Shown here piece by piece: positions 17,409 to 27,644 of a stretch of 64,000 bases of DNA (positions within the stretch are counted from its first letter, which is position 1; the number at the start of each line of letters is the position of its first letter). The notes beneath the pieces were generated by a model that had not been told where the DNA came from, did no database searches, and saw nothing but the letters and a program-made list of their open reading frames with translations. The DNA comes from Labrys monachus (GTDB lineage: Bacteria > Pseudomonadota > Alphaproteobacteria > Rhizobiales > Labraceae). The position numbers and the translations under genes are program-made. The stretch spans positions 2,189,501 to 2,253,500 of the forward strand of contig NZ_JAUSVK010000001.1 in assembly GCF_030814655.1 (NCBI RefSeq), in the 5' to 3' direction.

Positions 17409-18176
17409 TCAGACGCTCGCCGTCAGCCCGCCGTCGACATAGAGAATATGCCCGTTGACGAAATCGGAGGCGGGGCTCGACAGGAACACCGCGGCGCCGA
17501 CGAGTTCCTCGACCTTGCCCCATCGGCCGGCCGGCGTGCGGGCCTCCACCCAGGCCGAGAATTTCTCGTCGGTCATCAGGGCGACGTTGAGTTCGGTCTC
17601 GATGTAACCGGGGCCGATGCCGTTGATCTGGATGTTGTGGCGGGCGAGTTCCGCGCACAGGGCCTTCGTCATCATCTTCACGGCGCCCTTGGCAGCGGTG
17701 TAGGGCACGATGTTCGCCCGCCCCAGTTCGCTCATCACCGAGCAGATATTGATGATCTTGCCAGCCTTGCGCTCGATCATGCCGCGCGCCACCGCCTGCG
17801 CGACGAAGAACACCCCGTCGACATTGGTCGCCTGCACTTTGTGGAAGGCTTCGGCGGTGAAGTCGACGAAGGGGGTGCGATGCTGGATACCGGCATTGTT
17901 GATGAGGATGCCGATGCCGCCGTGCCGGGCTTCCACCGCGGCGATACCGGCCTTGACCGCCTCCGGGGCCGCGACGTCGAAGGCCGCCGTATCGACAGCA
18001 TGGCCCTGCGCGCGCAGGGCCTCCGCGGCCTGTTCGAGCTTGGCCTCGTCGCGGCCGTTGAGGATGACATTGGCGCCGGCTTCGGCGAGGCCGCGGGCGA
18101 GCGCGAGGCCGATGCCCCGGCTCGAACCCGTCACCAGAGCGTTGCGGCCTGTAAGATCGAATGAAGTGGTCGGCAT
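17409..18176 (-). CDS. Gluconate 5-dehydrogenase-type SDR
   Basis: A 255-residue classical SDR. Marks are ALVTGSSRGIGLALARG (cofactor site), ILINNAGIQHRTPF (NNAG), CSVMSELGRANIVPYTAAK (active Ser and YxxxK) and a GYIETELNVALM loop. The QHRTPF string and the ELGRANIVPY region are typical of IdnO/Gno gluconate 5-dehydrogenases, which interconvert gluconate and 5-ketogluconate. The ATG at 18176 fits the family start FDLTGRNALVTG; the longer in-frame extension upstream does not. The gene is isolated, with no kinase or transporter beside it, so the substrate assignment is tentative. Confidence 0.82.
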   Translation of the reverse strand: MPTTSFDLTGRNALVTGSSRGIGLALARGLAEAGANVILNGRDEAKLEQAAEALRAQGHAVDTAAFDVAAPEAVKAGIAAVEARHGGIGILINNAGIQHRTPFVDFTAEAFHKVQATNVDGVFFVAQAVARGMIERKAGKIINICSVMSELGRANIVPYTAAKGAVKMMTKALCAELARHNIQINGIGPGYIETELNVALMTDEKFSAWVEARTPAGRWGKVEELVGAAVFLSSPASDFVNGHILYVDGGLTASV

Positions 18177-18743
18177 CGGCAATTTCCCTGTTCGGCGAGC
18201 GAACCTAGCGGGCAGGTCCTGCGAGAACCAGTGCAATCTTGGACCGGCGCCATCCTGCGGACCGATGGCGGTGTGCCTTCGCCGCGACGCTTCCGGCCGC
18301 CACCCTGTCAGCGCGGCACGAGGAGCGGCGGGAACTTCGCCTGCCTTGTCGGGCGCCCGACGCCCAGCGCAGTCGGCCGACTGCGCCCCGGCATAACTGT
18401 CCGGCTGCCTGTCTTGGACTGGCCAAGAGGTGATTTCCTCGATTGGCGGTCCTGCGACAGGATTCGTCGCGTGGCTGCGCTTGCGGGTCATGAAAAAAGA
18501 AAGATATTATTGCAGATGGTACTGCCGGGATGGGTGGGATCGACGATTTGGAGGCCATCGGCGGCCGTGCTCCTGAACTCTCCGTACAGTACCCGCCTTG
18601 CAAACATGTGCCGCTGCCGGCTTTTGTTGGGAAGCGAAGGAACCGCAGTGTCTCCGCAAGCTTTTTCCTCTGAAGCAACAGCATCCACGGCCACCCGGAT
18701 TATTGGGTGAACGCTCAACCCCGAAGGAGTGTTTCGATACGGA
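18177..18743. other. 567-base intergenic stretch, no gene seen
   Basis: Between the SDR (minus) and the Nudix-like gene (plus). Open frames here do not resemble proteins and overlap in conflicting frames. It should hold the two divergent promoters; a GAAGGAG box at 18723-18729 serves the Nudix-like gene. Confidence 0.5.
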
Positions 18744-19247
18744 ATGCCCAAGTCTGCCAAGAGCTCGATGAGCAAGGCCGCTGTGAAGCCGCCCTTGACG
18801 GCCGCCGAATTGCGGCAGGTCGCCGCCCTTCCCCTGCGACGGAAGAATGGGAGGCTGGAGGTCTGCCTCGTCACCACCCGGGAGACCCGGCGATGGACCA
18901 TCCCGAAGGGCTGGCCGATGAAGGATACCAAGGATTTCCGCAGCGCCGAAATCGAGGCGGAGCAGGAAGCCGGCCTCATCGGCAAGGCCGGACGTGAACC
19001 GGTCGGCAATTTTCTCTATTGGAAGCGGCGCGAAACCCAGTTCGATCTGGTGCGCGTCCAGGTGTACCGCTTCGACGTGACCGGTCACCTGGCGGCCTGG
19101 CGCGAAAAGGGCGAACGCGAGGTGCGGTGGTTTGCGCCCGCCGATGCGGCGCTGCTGGTGGACGAGGTGGGCCTTTCCGCATTGCTGGCGGCACTCGATG
19201 AGCCCTCGGAACAGCCGTCCGACCCGCTGGAGGGGATGTCACGGTAA
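18744..19247 (+). CDS. Nudix-fold protein with degenerate Nudix box
   Basis: A 167-residue product. The fold is recognisable from VAALPLRRKNGRLEVCLVTTRETRRWTIPKGWP and the later WFAPADAALLVDEVGL. The alphaproteobacterial relatives I know have a box ending AAAREAxEEAG. Here the same place reads AEIEAEQEAG, so the Arg of REUxEE is Ile and the first Glu of the EE pair is Gln. Metal binding and hydrolysis may be weakened. The ATG at 18744 has a GAAGGAG box at moderate distance; a GTG at 18729 would abut that box. The gene ends 3 bases before the group II intron. Confidence 0.7.
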   Translation: MPKSAKSSMSKAAVKPPLTAAELRQVAALPLRRKNGRLEVCLVTTRETRRWTIPKGWPMKDTKDFRSAEIEAEQEAGLIGKAGREPVGNFLYWKRRETQFDLVRVQVYRFDVTGHLAAWREKGEREVRWFAPADAALLVDEVGLSALLAALDEPSEQPSDPLEGMSR

Positions 19248-19250
19248 TGT

Positions 19251-21177
<1,927 letters not shown>

Positions 21178-21269
21178 CGCTTGATCGTCGCAATCTTGAA
21201 CGCCATCGGAACGTTCTGAGCTTCAATCGTCTGTCATAGGTCATCCTTCGGGACAACTTGGCACAGAAA

Positions 21270-21797
21270 TTAGCGTGCCTCGCCTACGGGGTGCACTCTA
21301 CGCCCATCACCATAATTCCCGATTTCGATAAATTCCAATATTTTATCTGGCAAATAGAAGTAAAACCTCGAAGATCCAACATTTATCACCGCGGTTGTCC
21401 CGGAGAAAACCTCCTCTTTAGTTCCAGCACCAGAATTTATGCCAGCATCTCTCATCATCTTCGATATAAAATCAAAAGTCAAATACTTCCGTTCTGCCGG
21501 CAATTCAAAAAAAATTGTATTTCCTTTTCGATCTGCCGAAAACTTAGCAATATTATTACGAAATTTCGAAATACGGAGATTTCCATGTTCGACATATACA
21601 ATATTGTTATTCGATCTAAAATATAGCTCAACGCCGCCAAATCCCATATACGCAGTGAAAAAATCTTCAGATCCAAACCCCCAATATCGAGGAGGACCGA
21701 GCTTCTCACCGATATCATCAAGCTTATCTCCTACGTGTACAAACGCGAATGCGCCAGTTTTAGCAATGTCCAAAATTGGGATCTTAATATTTGACAT
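21270..21797 (-). CDS. Immunity-like protein of unknown family, AT-rich
   Basis: A 175-residue acidic/aromatic protein from a visibly AT-rich stretch unlike its surroundings. The N-terminal pattern GDKLDDIGEKLGPPRYWGFG then GFGGVELYFRSNNNIVYVEHG resembles small immunity proteins of polymorphic toxin systems, which have a LG.P turn followed by a YG.vEl.F strand. I cannot name the family. The ATG at 21797 lies 2 bases after the stop of a Gly/Ser-rich protein tail (21800-22021), the tight toxin-then-immunity order of such systems. It is probably a transferred remnant whose toxin has been cut away. Confidence 0.6.
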   Translation of the reverse strand: MSNIKIPILDIAKTGAFAFVHVGDKLDDIGEKLGPPRYWGFGSEDFFTAYMGFGGVELYFRSNNNIVYVEHGNLRISKFRNNIAKFSADRKGNTIFFELPAERKYLTFDFISKMMRDAGINSGAGTKEEVFSGTTAVINVGSSRFYFYLPDKILEFIEIGNYGDGRRVHPVGEAR

Positions 21798-21799
21798 CT

Positions 21800-22021
21800 T
21801 CAATTATATCCACCTTTGCTGGAGCTCGAGCCACCGCCGCCCTCTCTTGAGCCACCTCCATCAGATTTACTTCCGTCAGAATTAGATTTTTGGTCCTTTC
21901 CTTGATTCTTATTGCCGTCTTCCTCATTGTCGTTCTTATTTTTTCGGCCAATAAACCCTCCACGTAGCTTTTCAGGTTGTTCAATTTTCGAACACCATCT
22001 TTTATATTCACATTTTTGGAA
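21800..22021 (-). pseudogene. C-terminal remnant of a Gly/Ser-rich protein (possible toxin tail)
   Basis: A 73-codon open frame with no credible start is bounded upstream by TAA at 22022-22024. It reads hydrophilic sequence ending in low-complexity DGSKSDGGGSREGGGG and SSSSKGGYN. Base composition matches the adjacent AT-rich immunity-like gene, and its stop is 2 bases from that gene's ATG. I infer a truncated C-terminus of a larger secreted protein, with the rest lost. A competing 75-codon frame with a GTG start (22011-21784) covers the same bases but runs over the immunity start and is less protein-like. Confidence 0.5.
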
Positions 22022-22114
22022 TTACGATGACAGTGCGTCTTATTCGGCTACAGTCCGTGGCCAATTGGACAAATAGAGCACACGGTCACCGTTAGTCCAT
22101 TGCGGCCCCCGCGC

Positions 22115-22552
22115 TCACGACGGTTGGCGAGGGGGCGGCACGGCGCCCATCTGAATGAAGACATCGAGGGTGTTGAGTTCGTCCCAATGCTCGACGAAGC
22201 GTCCGTTTTCGACGCGCCAGATGTCGATCGAGCGCATGGCGAAGGCGTTGTCCGTGGCGGCGTAGCCGAGGAGCCTACCGGTGTGCGTGCCCTCGTAACG
22301 GTAGCGGCCGACCACGCGGGAGCCATCGGCCGAGACGAAGACGTCTTCCGCCGTCACCTTGATGTCGGGCACGCCCGAGAGGATTTCCTCGAAGATCTTC
22401 TTGACGCCTTCCGGGCCGGGTTCGGCGAATGGGTTATGGTTGACGTAGTTCGGCGCGATGATGTCATCGAGGCGCGACATGTCGTGGCCGGAGATGATCT
22501 CGGCGAAGAGATAGCCGAGCTTGCTCGGATCGGTTGGCAGTGGGGTCGTCAT
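22115..22552 (-). CDS. SnoaL-like ester cyclase/NTF2-fold protein
   Basis: The 145-residue product has the SnoaL-like polyketide-cyclase pattern: IISGHDMSRLDDIIAPNYVNHNPF, then GVKKIFEEILSGVPDIKVTAEDVF, then RSIDIWRVENGRFVEHWDELNTL. It forms a cone-shaped alpha+beta barrel; many members have no known substrate. It is downstream of the DUF4267 membrane protein gene on the same strand (39 bases apart), and both are divergent from a TetR regulator, so they are probably one regulated operon. Confidence 0.85.
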   Translation of the reverse strand: MTTPLPTDPSKLGYLFAEIISGHDMSRLDDIIAPNYVNHNPFAEPGPEGVKKIFEEILSGVPDIKVTAEDVFVSADGSRVVGRYRYEGTHTGRLLGYAATDNAFAMRSIDIWRVENGRFVEHWDELNTLDVFIQMGAVPPPRQPS

Positions 22553-22591
22553 TTCTCGTTCCTTCCTGGAATGAAGTATTCGGAGTGGTTG

Positions 22592-22975
22592 TTACGGGGC
22601 GCCGAGGATCAGGCAGGCGCCGGTTGCGACGATGACCAGCCCCGTCAGGCCATGCATGCCGAAGGCGAGGGCCCTGCTTCCGCCCGAACGGAGGACCGTC
22701 GCCATGTCGCCGAAGGCGATCAGGCTCGCCACCAGCATGAATTCGCCGAGCAGGCGCGGCGGACCATTGGTCATCAGCAGGATGACGAAGAGGCCCGAGG
22801 CGATATCGCGCGTGCCCTTCACGGACAGCCATGCGGTGAGCCCGGTCGATGGCGGGGGTGAACCGGCGATGCCGAAGGCGGCCGATGCGGCCGCAGGCGC
22901 GGACCAGAAGCGCGCGCCGAGGAAGAGGATTGCGGCCGCGATCAGGCCGGAAAGGACGTATCCGATTTGGATCAT
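22592..22975 (-). CDS. DUF4267 small membrane protein
   Basis: The 127-residue product has four hydrophobic helices. Strings seen in the DUF4267 family include AFGIAGSPPPSTGLTAWLSVKGTRDIASGLF and GEFMLVASLIAFGDMATVL. Function is unknown; genes of this family often lie next to TetR regulators and small SnoaL-type proteins, as here. The ATG at 22975 is preceded by CAGGAGAC on the minus strand. Confidence 0.85.
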   Translation of the reverse strand: MIQIGYVLSGLIAAAILFLGARFWSAPAAASAAFGIAGSPPPSTGLTAWLSVKGTRDIASGLFVILLMTNGPPRLLGEFMLVASLIAFGDMATVLRSGGSRALAFGMHGLTGLVIVATGACLILGAP

Positions 22976-23002
22976 GAGAGTCTCCTGTCAGTTGCAGGGA
23001 GA

Positions 23003-23069
23003 CTAGCGACGCTAGAATTTCTCGTCAATGGAAATCTATCGTTGACATAAAAACGTTCCGCGCTAGGAT
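23003..23069. promoter_or_regulatory. Divergent promoters and palindromic operator for tetR / DUF4267 operon
   Basis: On the plus strand, TTGACA (23042-23047), a 16-base spacer and TAGGAT (23064-23069) form a near-consensus sigma70 promoter. It ends only 6 bases before the tetR ATG, so the transcript would be almost leaderless. On the minus strand, TTGACG, 17 bases and TAGTCT face the DUF4267 gene. The two -35 boxes form the inverted pair GTCAAT/GTTGAC. A perfect palindrome CTAGCG-A-CGCTAG (23003-23015) overlaps the minus-strand -10 region and is the likely TetR site. Confidence 0.65.
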
Positions 23070-23075
23070 CTGCCG

Positions 23076-23645
23076 ATGTCGATTGCCGAACGCAAAGAGC
23101 GCCAACGCGCAGAGCGCTACGAGCTCATCCTGTCCGCCGCGCGCGAACTGGCCGAAGCGGAGGGTTGGGACGCCGTCACCACGCGCCGGCTCGCGGACCT
23201 GATCAATTACAGCCAGCCGGTTCTCTACAGCCACTTCAAGGGCAAGGCGGACATCATGGCCGCCGTCGCCATGAGAGGCTTCGAGGAACTCGCGGCGCGA
23301 TTGGCAATGGAAATGGCGAACGTCGCGGGCGCTCCGGACGTTCTGCGCAACGTCTGCGCCGCCTATCTCGATTTCGCCCGTTCGCGGCCGGTCGTCTATG
23401 AGGCGATGTTCGTCCTGCCGACGGGGATCAAATTCGCCAGCGAGGAAACGCCGCCGGCCCTCCGCGCCGCCTTCGCCGCGATGGTCGCCGCGCTCGGGCC
23501 GGACCGGCAGGAACCGGTCTTCCTGGCGGAAGTGCTGTGGAGCGCCTTGCATGGACTGGTGGTGCTCATGCAATCCGAACGCATCCCGGCGGCGGGCGCC
23601 GAGGCTCGCTTGAACATTCTCGTCCGGAAATTCAGCCGCGATTGA
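23076..23645 (+). CDS. TetR/AcrR family transcriptional regulator
   Basis: A 189-residue repressor. The N-terminal helix-turn-helix is clear: ILSAARELAEAEGWDAVTTRRLADLINYSQPVLYSHFKGKADIMAAV (residues about 18-64). The C-terminal ligand domain has GLVVLMQSERIP near the end. It is divergent from the DUF4267/SnoaL operon with a shared 100-base region holding a palindrome, so local repression of that operon and itself is likely. The start at 23076 has no ribosome site in the usual place, in line with a near-leaderless transcript. Confidence 0.9.
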   Translation: MSIAERKERQRAERYELILSAARELAEAEGWDAVTTRRLADLINYSQPVLYSHFKGKADIMAAVAMRGFEELAARLAMEMANVAGAPDVLRNVCAAYLDFARSRPVVYEAMFVLPTGIKFASEETPPALRAAFAAMVAALGPDRQEPVFLAEVLWSALHGLVVLMQSERIPAAGAEARLNILVRKFSRD

Positions 23646-24869
23646 CGTCTTGCCCGACGGATCGTCGGCACCGCCGGCGGCAGGAGGGGCGCGGCAGAAG
23701 GCGGCGACCGGAAGTTACGGTGGCGATGTACGACAGGAACAAAACACGCACAAACCTTGACATCCGCGCTCCACCATGGCCTACTTTCCCTTGGGAATGA
23801 AGCGCGGCGGGGCCAAGGTTCGCGATACCGCCCCGTGCCTTCCACCCACTCCGGGCGATCCCGGTTCGCCTGCGGCGTGCCAGCCGCATCGAGGCGCCTG
23901 TCCAACTTCGTCCTGGCTTGGAAACCGGGACGGGGCCGGCGCTAAGAGGGATCGCTGCAGACCGCCCCATTGCGTCTTCTTCAGGCGCGATGCCGGGACC
24001 GCCGACATCCGGTAGCGCCGGGTGTGCGATCACCCGGCCGTCAGGTCTGCACACGGGGCTCGATGAGGAACCTTGCCGGGATCGGGCCGCCCTCGGGCCT
24101 GCCCTCGATCCCGCGCGAGACAGGAGAGGCGCCGGCCGCCTGCCGTATCGTCCGCAAGGATGGGAGGGTGGGCATTCCAGGCCGGATCGCCTTGTCGGAC
24201 GCCGGCGGCCGGCAAACCCGGCCCGCAGCGTCCGCGGCCGCAGCAGCACGGGGACCCGGCTGCCCGGCCGGCGGGGTGCGGCGAAGACATAAGCCGTCCG
24301 CCAAGGCCCCTGTCCCGCCCGTTCCGTGGGTGAGGCTTTGCGCGTCCCGACCGGCTTCCCTGGCCCGGAAGCGGTGAAGGGCGCGGGGCCTGTCCGGCGT
24401 GGCTGGCAAGGGAGGGAACCGTGCCCTCCGGAGCCGGCGATGCCTCCCGTCCGGCAATCCGGGTTCAGGCCGAAGGCTTGATCCGGATCGATGGGAGAGA
24501 GCCGGGCCTCGGCGCGTTGCCTGTTGGCGCGCCTGGCCCGGCGGGAAAGGGGCGACGGCGGCCTTGCACAACATGCCAGGCTACGATTCCTCACGACCAC
24601 TGAGACACTGCACCACGGCTGACACCAGACCAGCCGTCGTCGCCCCGATCTTCCCGTGCATAATCCGGCCCGCTCAGGGCGCGGCGACGAAGACGCATGT
24701 CCGCAGAGCCGCCGTCATCCCGTGCGCACGGCACCCCGCAGGGGTGCGGTGCAGACACGGGACCGCGTGCAGGATGAGGTTCCTTCTGCGCGCGATCCCG
24801 ATCTGCGATGCGTCACTACGTGCCGCACCGCGTCCGGGATGACACATCCGCGCTGTCGCCGGTTTGGTG
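23646..24869. other. 1.2-kb stretch without a convincing gene
   Basis: The stretch after tetR is GC-rich. Every long open frame in it is Arg/Pro/Gly-rich, lacks family motifs and conflicts with frames on the other strand. No codon-position pattern of a real gene is apparent to me. It may be degraded DNA next to the tRNA integration hotspot. Repeats begin at its right end. Confidence 0.5.
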
Positions 24870-25395
24870 TTCTTCCCTGGGAGCGCGGACGTCTCGTCCG
24901 CTCTTGCCACCCCCAAGCGCAACGTTTCAACCTTCGAGCGTCGCGTTTCCAGAGCGGGCGAGACGCCCGCGGTCCCAGGATAGATGCCGACCCCCAAGTG
25001 CAACGTCTCAATCGGCTAGCGCGGCGTTTTCAGAGCGGGCGGGACGCCCATATGCGCTAACATAACAGAAATACCCGCCTTCTCCCGGTTCGGGAGAAGG
25101 TCCCGGTAGGGGGATGAGGGTCTAAACGTCAACGCAGATAGCTCAATAGTCGCGCTGGAATTGCACAAGTCCAGACCCTCATCCGGTGCTTCGCGCCACC
25201 CCCAGCATTTCCGCGGGAAATGCGAAGTCCCGCATGGGAGAAGGAAAATCGCGCTATTGTCGGCAAAGTTAGCGCATATGGGCGGGACGCCCGCGCTCCC
25301 GGGAGAGATGCCGACCCCCAAGCGCCACGTCTCAACCTTCGAGCGCAGCGTTTCCAGAGCGGACGGGACGTCCGCGCACCCGGGAGACGCGAGGT
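24870..25395. repeat. Interspersed intergenic repeat, three copies
   Basis: A unit of about 70 bases beginning CCCCCAAGYGCMACGTYTCAA and ending in an AGAGCGGGCGGGACGCCC-type GC palindrome occurs at about 24910-24980, 24991-25049 (shortened) and 25316-25388. Flanking GGGAGCGCGGACGTC-like stretches recur as well. It has the look of chromosomal REP/RIME-type mosaic repeats rather than coding DNA. Confidence 0.7.
25046..25283. repeat. 238-bp nested palindromic element (MITE/REP-like)
   Basis: Outer perfect 16-bp arms GCCCATATGCGCTAAC (25046-25061) and its complement (25268-25283) enclose inner arms CCTTCTCCC (25078-25086)/GGGAGAAGG (25236-25244). Inside these are GGATGAGGGTCT (25112-25123)/AGACCCTCATCC (25173-25184). 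The element is inserted between copies of the 70-base repeat and carries no gene. Confidence 0.75.
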
Positions 25396-25488
25396 GCCGG
25401 CCCCCAAGGGGCGCGTGTCACGCGCCAGCCGGAACTGCCCCCATTGCGTCACGAAGAACGGCCCCCGCTATCGGCGGGAAGGTCCCCC

Positions 25489-25511
25489 AAAAGCAAAAGG
25501 CCCGACGGGCC
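25489..25511 (-). terminator. Original terminator of tRNA-Leu, now stranded outside the island
   Basis: On the minus strand GGCCCGTCGGGCC is followed by TTTTGCTTTT, an intrinsic terminator. It lies 28 bases beyond the tRNA 3'-end copy at 25539-25555, the position expected for the terminator of an uninterrupted tRNA-Leu gene. Confidence 0.65.
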
Positions 25512-25538
25512 ATCAGCCGCGTCGAGCCTTTTTGAAAC

Positions 25539-25555
25539 TGGTGCCCAGAAGAGGA
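25539..25555. repeat. attL: 17-bp copy of tRNA-Leu 3' end
   Basis: TGGTGCCCAGAAGAGGA is identical to the 3' end (with CCA) of the tRNA-Leu gene at 45867-45883. Similarity stops soon after. It marks the left junction of the integrated element. Confidence 0.85.
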
Positions 25556-25786
25556 TTGCGCCGCAGAAGCTGCTTTGCGTTGATATTAAAGGGAAATTTA
25601 AGGTTCGTTCGTGTGGATGTATGCCATACCTGTTACACAGTTGGCAAGCCTCGACTCAGTGCGGGGCGCTCGCGTAAGATGTCTACACGCGGCGTCAGCG
25701 CCTTGTGGAGATGACGACCTCCTTGCCGCTCCGGCTGCGATGTTCGTAACGGTGTGCCTCACCGAGCAGCGGGAGAACCGGACAAC

Positions 25787-26709
25787 GTGATCGAAACTCA
25801 GTTGGTTGACTTCTGCACCGGCGATTTTACCCCGGTCTCGGCTTTCAGCCCGGTGCAGATGGCTGTCATGCCTCTCTTCCACATGGACGGAGAGCGGAAG
25901 AGAGGCGTGGGAACGTGTTTTGCAATTACAAATCAGGGCCTTTGCCTGACAGTTCGGCATGTCGTAGAAGAGGCCTTTCCGCGAGCATTCGGCGAACGTC
26001 GAGACTTAACGGCAGAAGACGGAAACCTCTTCGCGCTTTATATCAAACCTCCTAAAGACCCGGGCCAATCGGACCTCGTGGGGGGGGGCTTCTCCCAGTT
26101 AAGCGCTCCATGTTCGCTGGCGATTTAGACATCGCGGCGGTGCAGCTTTGCCTCCCTATCGATCAGCGAAATGGGAAGCCGATACGGATGCCAGCAAACA
26201 AGCTCGGCCTCGGTCTACCTCGGGTCGGCGAGACATGCTTCGCTTTGGGCTACCATGCAATGACCTGGGGTGGAGATGAGCAACTCCATCAGGTCCATCA
26301 GAACTTCGCAGCATCGAGAGGTATTATTGAGGAATTACACGTACCGACGCGAGATCGCCACAGCTTGAACTTCCCGTGCTTTCGCACGTCGGCGCGGTAT
26401 GATGGCGGCATGAGCGGCGGTCCGGTGCTTGGCGAGGACGGATTAGTCAGGGGCGTCGTTTGCTCCTCGATGAAGCTGGACGGCGAGGAGACAGGCCACA
26501 TTTCTTATGCTTCTTTGATCGCCCCCGCGATGCTGTTGGTTGTCGAAGCGCGAGATGGGCACGGTGTTGTGGCCCAGCGCTTCCTTTGGGAATTCGTCGA
26601 GAGCGGGGCGATTGCGGCGGATACCGCTGGCATCGCCGGTGGAGTGTCTCGCGATACGTGCCGACTTGAGTGGGGTGGCGGTGAACTAGTTAATCGCTTG
26701 GGCACGTAG
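25787..26709 (+). pseudogene. Trypsin-like serine protease split by a frameshift at a G9 run
   Basis: Two consecutive frames together give a complete trypsin-fold protease. The first (from GTG 25787) has LTVRHVVE with the catalytic His. The second (from about 26089) has FAGDLDIAAVQL with the Asp and YDGGMSGGPVLGEDG with the Ser. They are out of register by one base at a run of nine G (26080-26088). Ten G would join them into about 300 residues reading on through GGGLLPVKRSM. It is the first gene after attL. Such stand-alone cytoplasmic trypsin-like proteins are often associated with defence or stress islands. It may be inactivated, phase-variable, or a sequencing error. Confidence 0.75.
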
Positions 26710-26904
26710 CGACAGCATCTTGTCGGCGATGCAAAGCTAAGAAGCTGCTGGGACCATGTACGCGGCCCGGTGTTTGCCCCACCTCGATAATTCGGGGTGA
26801 CACCCGAACTACCCAGGGGTCACCCATGTGAGACCCCATCACGTGCCAACGGCGCAGGCACTTCCCCCCTCTGGGGTGGCCCGGTTTTCAGCACGGAAAA
26901 AACG

Positions 26905-27603
26905 ATGTCGGACAGCACCGAACATGACCCGCCGAGCCCGACCGAAGGCGCCGCGGACGTAGCCGCCCTGGCCGCGGGCATTGGCGCTGCGGTTGCCGCA
27001 ACGTGGTTTCCCGTGACAGCCGCCGTTGCGGCGGCAGCGTTCACATTCGCCATCGGCAAGTTCGTGAAGCGCGGGGAGCGGATTCTAGCGGACCGGCTCC
27101 GGAAGGGCGAGGTGGCGCTTCTCTCCGCTGAGAAACACGCGGAACTCGTCCCGATGGCTTACAGGTTCTTCGAGGCCGTCATGCAGGGCGAGTACGAGCA
27201 TACGCTTGAAGTGCTGGCGGCGTTCATCGTGGGGGAGGTGGGCGAGGAAAGCCCGGAGGCGGCGAATTTCAGTCGAATGGCAGGACGACTTGAAGGCATC
27301 TCGAAGAACGAACTTAGGCTGATTGCTCATATCGCCAGTTACGTGGTGCCCTCTGCGAACCCAAGGTGGGTATCCGTCGCCGCCGTCAAAGGGCCGGAGC
27401 TAGTCGCAGACCTTCGCGATGACGGCATCTTGGCTGAGGGGCTGAACGAACTGAGTCGCCGGGGTTTTCTAACGCCGAAAAAGGACGTGGACTTCTTTGC
27501 CAAAGAAGACGGCTTCGAGTTGTCGGCAGCCTTCTACGAATTGGTGGCTAAGGCCGGAGAAGCTGTTAGCGAGCAGTCGGGGGACAGCGGCCGCGCCCAT
27601 TAG
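26905..27603 (+). CDS. Hypothetical protein with N-terminal membrane helix
   Basis: A 232-residue product. Residues about 15-50 form one or two Ala-rich hydrophobic helices (IGAAVAATWFPVTAAVAAAA). The rest is soluble and mainly helical, with AAFIVGEVGEESPEAANFSRMAGRLEGISKNE and a C-terminal ELSRRGFLTPKK region that looks winged-helix-like. I do not recognise it. The ATG at 26905 is chosen over a longer in-frame extension with poor composition. It is followed after 120 bases by the resolvase gene. Confidence 0.6.
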   Translation: MSDSTEHDPPSPTEGAADVAALAAGIGAAVAATWFPVTAAVAAAAFTFAIGKFVKRGERILADRLRKGEVALLSAEKHAELVPMAYRFFEAVMQGEYEHTLEVLAAFIVGEVGEESPEAANFSRMAGRLEGISKNELRLIAHIASYVVPSANPRWVSVAAVKGPELVADLRDDGILAEGLNELSRRGFLTPKKDVDFFAKEDGFELSAAFYELVAKAGEAVSEQSGDSGRAH

Positions 27604-27644
27604 ACCCTGCCCGTGTGGACGTGTCCGCTTCCATCCTCAATCGC

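Noticed and set aside
15779-17458. 559-codon plus-strand open frame
   Set aside because: Antisense shadow of the SulP transporter gene; charged low-complexity translation without a family match.
18231-18710. Possible gene between the SDR and the Nudix-like gene
   Set aside because: Frames on both strands are short, overlapping and compositionally random; no ribosome site or motif.
21784-22011. 75-codon minus-strand gene with GTG start
   Set aside because: It overlaps the start of the immunity-like gene and its translation is less structured than the alternative frame ending at 21800, which gives a Gly/Ser-rich tail directly abutting that gene.
23632-24600. 322-codon minus-strand open frame in the gene-poor region
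   Set aside because: Arg/Pro-rich, overlaps the tetR end, has no motif, and other frames in the same stretch are equally open.
24870-25395. CRISPR array
   Set aside because: The repeats are about 70 bases, unevenly spaced and diverged, with no short constant repeat, no unique 30-40 base spacers and no cas genes.
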